Positions 44,354-48,243 of a stretch of 48,243 nt of DNA are shown here, piece by piece. The notes under the pieces were generated by a model that was given only the letters and a program-made list of their open reading frames with translations, was not told the origin of the DNA and searched no databases. Position numbers and translations under genes: made by a program. Origin of the DNA: Actinacidiphila cocklensis (lineage in GTDB: Bacteria; Actinomycetota; Actinomycetes; Streptomycetales; Streptomycetaceae); the NCBI RefSeq assembly GCF_907177275.1, contig NZ_CAJSLV010000086.1:1-48243 (forward strand). Direction: 5' to 3'. Positions within the stretch are counted from its first letter, which is position 1. Every line of letters begins with the position of its first letter.

Positions 44354-44888
44354 TCTCCCCGAATGGCGTGAGTTCCCATCCGCCGAACAGGTCGTCGTTG
44401 ACGCGGACCGCGAGTAGGACCGCGCCAGCCGCGGGACCGTCGCCCGAGCCTGCCTCTGTGTCGGTCCCTGCCGAGCCGAGGTGGAAGGCGACGACGGGAG
44501 TCCTGCGGTCACTGGTGGCGTAGCTGAGCGTCTTGGGACGGTCCGGGTCTGTGGGGCCGAAGGTGACAGACGGCGGACCGAACTCGGCAATGATCTCGTG
44601 CAATGAGCGGTCTTCCCCCGACCAGGTTGCGGAACTGTCCACGATGTCGGAGTGCTCAGCCGCCGTCAGTGTGCGGTCGAGGCGGAGCCAGCCCCGGCGG
44701 TGTGCATCCTCACCGTACTGGGATGCAGTGACATGGATTTCCGGTGCGGGGAAGCCCTCTCTCAGCATCATCGAAGGGGCCAGACGGGCGTTGGTATCGG
44801 GAATCCACACCTGCTCCCCGCCCCGCCCGTCCCTCGCTGCGAGCAGGTCAAGGAGACGCACCACCTCTCGCAGGCGAGCAATTGTCAA
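44337..44888 (-). CDS. hypothetical protein
   Basis: 183 residues from TTG 44888, which overlaps the stop of the 2H gene (TTGA); ATG 44978 in the same frame would add 30 residues. Contains GEQVWIPDTNARLAPSMML and FGPTDPDRPKTLSYATSD and ends GGWELTPFGETTFAE. Unrecognised, probably soluble. Its last codons are part of the repeat shared with 35227-35399, so the same gene once stood next to copy A. Confidence 0.6.
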   Translation of the reverse strand: MTIARLREVVRLLDLLAARDGRGGEQVWIPDTNARLAPSMMLREGFPAPEIHVTASQYGEDAHRRGWLRLDRTLTAAEHSDIVDSSATWSGEDRSLHEIIAEFGPPSVTFGPTDPDRPKTLSYATSDRRTPVVAFHLGSAGTDTEAGSGDGPAAGAVLLAVRVNDDLFGGWELTPFGETTFAE

Positions 44889-45478
44889 GAGTTGTGGATT
44901 GACACGCTGCCGGGTTGGCGAGGTGGGGTATTGCTCGATGCGCCGAGCATCGGAAAGTTCGCGTGAGGCCGCCAGCATTGACCGTCGCTCACGAACAGGC
45001 TCACCGACGAAATCGTCGCGGTGACGGGCAGCCGGTCGGCCAGTTCCGCCTCCACCTCGTCGAAGATCCGGGATGGCTGCCCATGGGCGACGGTCAGGTG
45101 CGGGATGACCTCGGCAAACTGTCCCCCGTAGGGCGGCGCCTCCGGCCATCGCGTGGCAATGGACTCGGTCAGCGCGCGAAGCGGCTGGTCTGGGGTCGGC
45201 GCCAGGTAGAGCACGTCAGGGAAGCGGCCACACTCGTCGAACCGGACCGCGAAGGAGTCATGCCCGGCGATCAGGGTCGTGAGATCACCGATGACCGCGG
45301 CACTGATGAGATCGACGTCGAGGAACGGGAAGAGCACCGTCACGTGGGCGGGAATCCCGGCCGCTGCGGAGGCGTCGAATCGCCGACGCCAGTGCTCAAC
45401 CAGTGGTTCGGCTTCCGCCACCGTGGCAAGCAAGGCGGTCTGACCTGCTCGGTAACGTCCTGACTCGGCTTGGGACAC
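44885..45478 (-). CDS. 2H phosphoesterase (2'-5' RNA ligase/LigT-like)
   Basis: 197 residues from GTG 45478. The two His-x-Thr motifs are HVTVLFPF and HLTVAHG, about 87 residues apart as in the 2H superfamily, which acts on 2',3'-cyclic phosphates and related RNA or nucleotide substrates. The IS256 element ends only ~6 bp upstream of the GTG, so it may have removed the native promoter or a few N-terminal codons. Confidence 0.82.
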   Translation of the reverse strand: MSQAESGRYRAGQTALLATVAEAEPLVEHWRRRFDASAAAGIPAHVTVLFPFLDVDLISAAVIGDLTTLIAGHDSFAVRFDECGRFPDVLYLAPTPDQPLRALTESIATRWPEAPPYGGQFAEVIPHLTVAHGQPSRIFDEVEAELADRLPVTATISSVSLFVSDGQCWRPHANFPMLGASSNTPPRQPGSVSIHNS

Positions 45479-45483
45479 GGTTG

Positions 45484-46822
45484 GATGTTCTCGGACGGCT
45501 TCCGTTCGCGCCACCGGTTTCAGGCAGCGTTGACCTCCTCGCGCTCGACCAGGACACCGTTCTCGAACCTCGCCCCGGAGCGGACCAGAGCAACAAGCTG
45601 AGCCCCAGTGATCGCCCGCCAGCGAGCCTGGGCCGACTCCACCAGCTTGAACACCATCGCCAGGGCTGCGGCCGGGCTGCCCGCGCCGCGAGTGACCTTC
45701 GTGCGGAGCTTGACCGTCGAGAACGTCGACTCGATCGGGTTCGTGGTCCGAAGATGGATCCAGTGCTCGGCCGGGAAGTCGTAGAACGCCAGCAGTTCGT
45801 CCTGGTCATCGGTGATCTTCGCGAGGGCCTTGGGGAACTTGGCGCCGTAGGTCTTCGCGAACGCCTCGATCGCCTTCTCCGCGTGGGCGCGGCTCTCGGC
45901 GTTGTAGATCTCCTGCATCGCCTTCGTGGCGCCCGGCTGTGCGGACTTCGGCAGGCAGTTCGTGACGTTGCGGGCTTTGTGAACCCAACATCTTTGCTGC
46001 CGGGCAGCGGGAAACACCTCGGCCAGTGCCCGCCACAAGCCCATGGCACCGTCGCCGACCACCAGCTCGGGGTCACGCATACCGCGTCGCCGGCAGTCGC
46101 GCAGCAGGTCGGCCCACGACTCGGTGGACTCGCGTAGGCCCTCGGCCAGCGCGATCAGCTCCTTGGTGCCGTCCAGGCGCACCCCGAGCAGGACCAGGAC
46201 GCACGAGTGCGTCTGGCCGAGACGGACCTTCGGGTGCACCCCGTCGGCCCACACGTAGACGAAGTCCCGGTCGGACAAGTCCCGGTCCTGGAAGGCGGCG
46301 TGGTCCTCGCCCCACTGTTTCGTCAGCCTGGTCACGGTCGCCGGCGACAGACCGGCAGCGCCGCCGAGGAACTGCTCCAGCGCGGGCACGAAGTCTCCGG
46401 ACGACAGTCCGTGCAGGTAGAGCAGGGGCAGCACCTCCGAGATCTTCGGGGACTTGCGGCACCACGGCGCCAGGATCTTCGACGAGAACCGCTTGCGCTC
46501 GCCGGTGGCCTCGTCCACGCGGCGGTCGTTCACCCGGGGCGCGGTGACCTCGACCGGACCTGCCGCGGTGACCACGGTGCGGGGGTGATGGCCGTTGCGG
46601 ACCACCAGGCGCCGCCCGTGATCGTCGGTCTCGGCGGCCAACTCGGCTATGTACTGGTTGACTTCCGCTTCCAGCGCGGCGGCCAGCATGCGGCGGGCGC
46701 CCTCGCGGACGATCTCGTCGATCAGGGAGCCGGATTGGGTGGAGCCCTCGTCGGTGACTACGCTCAGCACAGGCGTGCCTTCCCGACCCGCGCTACGAAC
46801 GCGGGCCTACTCGGAGACCATC
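45484..46822 (-). mobile_element. IS256-family insertion sequence
   Basis: An intact transposase gene with imperfect terminal repeats: ATGTTCTCGGA... inward from about 45485 and the related TCGGAGACCAT at 46811-46821 on the other side. About 1.34 kb, normal for the family. Target duplication could not be identified with certainty, so borders are approximate. Confidence 0.75.
45520..46770 (-). CDS. IS256-family transposase
   Basis: 416 residues, full length. The DDE catalytic residues lie in FVYVWADGVHP, LVVGDGAMGLW and TTNPIESTFSTVKLRTK, the last being the most characteristic IS256 (Mutator-type) motif. No frameshift or stop, so it may be active. Confidence 0.95.
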   Translation of the reverse strand: MLSVVTDEGSTQSGSLIDEIVREGARRMLAAALEAEVNQYIAELAAETDDHGRRLVVRNGHHPRTVVTAAGPVEVTAPRVNDRRVDEATGERKRFSSKILAPWCRKSPKISEVLPLLYLHGLSSGDFVPALEQFLGGAAGLSPATVTRLTKQWGEDHAAFQDRDLSDRDFVYVWADGVHPKVRLGQTHSCVLVLLGVRLDGTKELIALAEGLRESTESWADLLRDCRRRGMRDPELVVGDGAMGLWRALAEVFPAARQQRCWVHKARNVTNCLPKSAQPGATKAMQEIYNAESRAHAEKAIEAFAKTYGAKFPKALAKITDDQDELLAFYDFPAEHWIHLRTTNPIESTFSTVKLRTKVTRGAGSPAAALAMVFKLVESAQARWRAITGAQLVALVRSGARFENGVLVEREEVNAA

Positions 46823-47049
46823 ACAGGATCATCGGGAAGGTACGCCCTCCGCATACCCTCTCGGGCTGATCCACAAGTCCTGAGCATTGCTCCTCGCAGG
46901 CCGCCGAACTCCGCAGGACGGCGCACTGCCTGGTTGAGTCTTTTCAGCAGACGTTCACGGTCGCTGACGTTGTCACCGGCCATTGCTGTCAGGCCCGTAT
47001 CGGGCATCGCACCACGCGCTGGAACGGGTGACGAAACGTCAAGCGTCAT
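46823..47049 (-). pseudogene. gene fragment cut by the IS256 element
   Basis: ATG 47049 (MTLDVSSPVPARGAM) gives about 75 residues with acceptable codon use, including RERLLKRLNQAVRRPAEFGG, then runs into the IS end. The remainder is not on the other side of the IS, so insertion was followed by deletion. Family unknown. Confidence 0.55.
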
Positions 47050-47164
47050 ACGACCAGTCTGCCAGCGCCTGGCATAGCCCAACGAACGCGGCCTGAGCAG
47101 CCTTGTTGTCAGTACCTGCGGCTACGGTGCGTCCCATCAACGGAAGCACTCTGGGGGAGGGGCC

Positions 47165-47923
47165 GTGGGGGCCAAGACGGGACTGCTGGTGTACGCAGAC
47201 GGCGACGTGGCGGAACTGCTGCGGCAAGTGGGAATGGCAGGTGTTGATCAGACCGCTGCCACGATGCGGCGGCTCTATCCGGGTTGCGAGGTCGAGGAGT
47301 GTGAGGGCTCGACCCTGGGGGACGGCGTCTACCCGCCGAAGGGGACGGTGTATGCCGCCTCGTGGCCCGGCGTGGAGGTCATCGGCGATCAGAGCGTGAT
47401 GATCGACTTCCCCTCCCAACTTCCGGAGCACTTCGTTGCGGCAAGTGCCGGCCGCCGACTCGTCCTGCACGCCATGCACAGCGTTGTGGACTGGCTCGCG
47501 TTCGCGGTGTGGGAAGACGGCCGCCTCGTCCGCTCCCTGAGCCTGTCCCCGGATAGCGGCATCATGGAGAACATCGGCGAACCGCTTCCTTTCGAAAGAC
47601 CCTACTGGGCAGGCGAGCGTCCGGCCGACATCATCCCCTGGCCGGACCGGGATGAAGAACCGTACGCACTGCCCTTCCACCCCCTGGAAATGGGCGAAGA
47701 CGCCCTGCGAGCGCTCTACGGCTTCGTCCTGGAAGGCCGGCCTGAGCCGGACGACATCGACGCGGACACCATCCGACTGTACGGATTCCAGGTGCGAGAC
47801 CCCCACGGTCCTGACCTTGCGGAGCAGGAAGCGGAGCTGCGCAGGGCCATGGAAGCCATGGGACCGCCCCGCTTCTACAGGCTGGGTCCCGACGGCTCGT
47901 TGGTAGAGAGCGAGGGCATCTAG
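47165..47923 (+). CDS. DUF6928-like protein
   Basis: 252 residues from GTG 47165 with GGGAGG upstream. The start MGAKTGLLVYADGDVAELLR is what I associate with actinobacterial DUF6928 proteins. The middle (AMHSVVDWLAFAVWEDGRLV) and RSLSLSPDSGI are consistent with an alpha/beta protein without membrane segments. Function unknown. A truncated copy lies at 37021-37362. Confidence 0.75.
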   Translation: MGAKTGLLVYADGDVAELLRQVGMAGVDQTAATMRRLYPGCEVEECEGSTLGDGVYPPKGTVYAASWPGVEVIGDQSVMIDFPSQLPEHFVAASAGRRLVLHAMHSVVDWLAFAVWEDGRLVRSLSLSPDSGIMENIGEPLPFERPYWAGERPADIIPWPDRDEEPYALPFHPLEMGEDALRALYGFVLEGRPEPDDIDADTIRLYGFQVRDPHGPDLAEQEAELRRAMEAMGPPRFYRLGPDGSLVESEGI

Positions 47924-47947
47924 CACGCGGCTTCTTCGTCCTGAAAG

Positions 47948-48130
47948 CAACCCGGACGGGCTCGCGGCCCGGCTGCACATTCAGGGCTGCTGTAGCGCAG
48001 CCGGCAGGATTCGAACCTGGGCACACGGCTCCTCCGCCTGGGTGTGCTATTGATCCACCCAGGCGCTGAGCTGGGCGCTCATAGGCGGGGAGTCCTGGAA
48101 CGGCTTGATCATTACGTCCCTGTGACGTGA
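47948..48130 (-). repeat. tRNA 3'-end-like att repeat, copy D
   Basis: The first ~75 bp match copy B (37315-37390); the following part (to about 48130) matches the flank of copy C, including AACGGCTTGATCATTACG. T-arm and acceptor are degenerate (CCAGG against CCTGC). It links the two repeat types (A/C and B/D) into one family of tRNA-derived sites. Confidence 0.65.
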
Positions 48131-48145
48131 AGGGGGCCTCCCCGT

Positions 48146-48243
48146 GAGTGGTGGACACGCTGATACTGGATCTGCTTGATCCGGAGGAAGCGAGAAGACC
48201 GCCGATGGCGATGAAGGACTACTCGGACGAGTTCAAGGCCGAT
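48146..48243 (+). mobile_element. left end of an IS3-type insertion sequence
   Basis: Homology to tRNA-like repeat C stops just before here and a new sequence, TGAGTGGTGGACACGCTGAT, begins, typical of an IS3-family end. A transposase OrfA start follows 60 bp later. The element runs off the window. Confidence 0.6.
48205..48243 (+). CDS. IS3-family transposase OrfA, N-terminal fragment (3' end outside window)
   Basis: ATG 48205 (or 48211) reads MAMKDYSDEFKAD to the window edge, the usual start of an IS3-type OrfA (HTH, SDEFKADAV-type). GGAGGAAG lies upstream. Confidence 0.75.
   Translation, partial: MAMKDYSDEFKAD

Overview
This is a high-GC actinobacterial chromosome segment, most likely from Streptomyces or a close Streptomycetaceae relative. 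The evidence is G/C-rich third codon positions, GTG/TTG starts, and families typical of these bacteria: a GH92 mannosidase, DUF6083-like and DUF6928-like proteins, an XRE-nSTAND NTPase, and PAS/GAF-PP2C phosphatase and pSAM2-type xis-int relics. No database search was possible, so assignments rest on motifs, architecture and gene order.

Layout. 1-3 kb: the 3' end of a LuxR-type regulator, then a TetR repressor and the SDR it probably controls. Three copies of a TGGACY-N4-RGTCCA-type site sit upstream of tetR and of the SDR. 2.5-8.4 kb: a GT39-like membrane glycosyltransferase and a secreted GH92 mannosidase. 8.7-14.2 kb: a small membrane protein, a divergent nmtR/ctpJ nickel-cobalt efflux pair, a divergent merR/Old-Yellow-Enzyme pair and a lipoprotein. 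14.3-16.5 kb: small minus-strand genes including a VapBC-type toxin-antitoxin pair; two unrelated genes here share a 63-bp upstream element. 16.7-24.7 kb: an MFS exporter convergent with a six-gene minus-strand operon. The operon encodes a CitE-like aldolase, an alpha-oxoamine synthase, a MaoC hydratase, a PGM1-type ATP-grasp ligase, an amidinotransferase and an MDR reductase, which is the enzyme set described for ketomemicin pseudotripeptides. 25-27 kb: an nSTAND NTPase that lacks the usual WD40 part.

27.2-33.6 kb: a 1957-residue secreted protein and, 27 bp downstream, a SUKH-type immunity protein. The large protein reads as signal peptide, ricin-B lectin interrupted by a beta-propeller-like repeat block, second ricin-B lectin, helical region, about 700 residues of Ala-rich coiled coil, and a C-terminal nuclease-like domain. 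It looks like a one-polypeptide antibacterial toxin whose stalk and toxin recall the UmbC subunit of Streptomyces umbrella toxins.

33.7-48.2 kb: a decaying mobile island. It holds an IS3 remnant, an intact IS256-family element, a second IS3-type element entering at the right edge, a tyrosine integrase with excisionase and the tail of a replication gene, an AbiE-like pair, a split PP2C phosphatase, a beta-helix secreted protein, and a DUF6928-like gene with a truncated copy 10.6 kb away. Four copies of a tRNA-Arg-like 3' end (35.2, 37.4, 44.2 and 48.0 kb) suggest repeated integration at one tRNA site. Four apparent 1-nt frameshifts lie within 4.3 kb here, while the genes before 33 kb read through without any.
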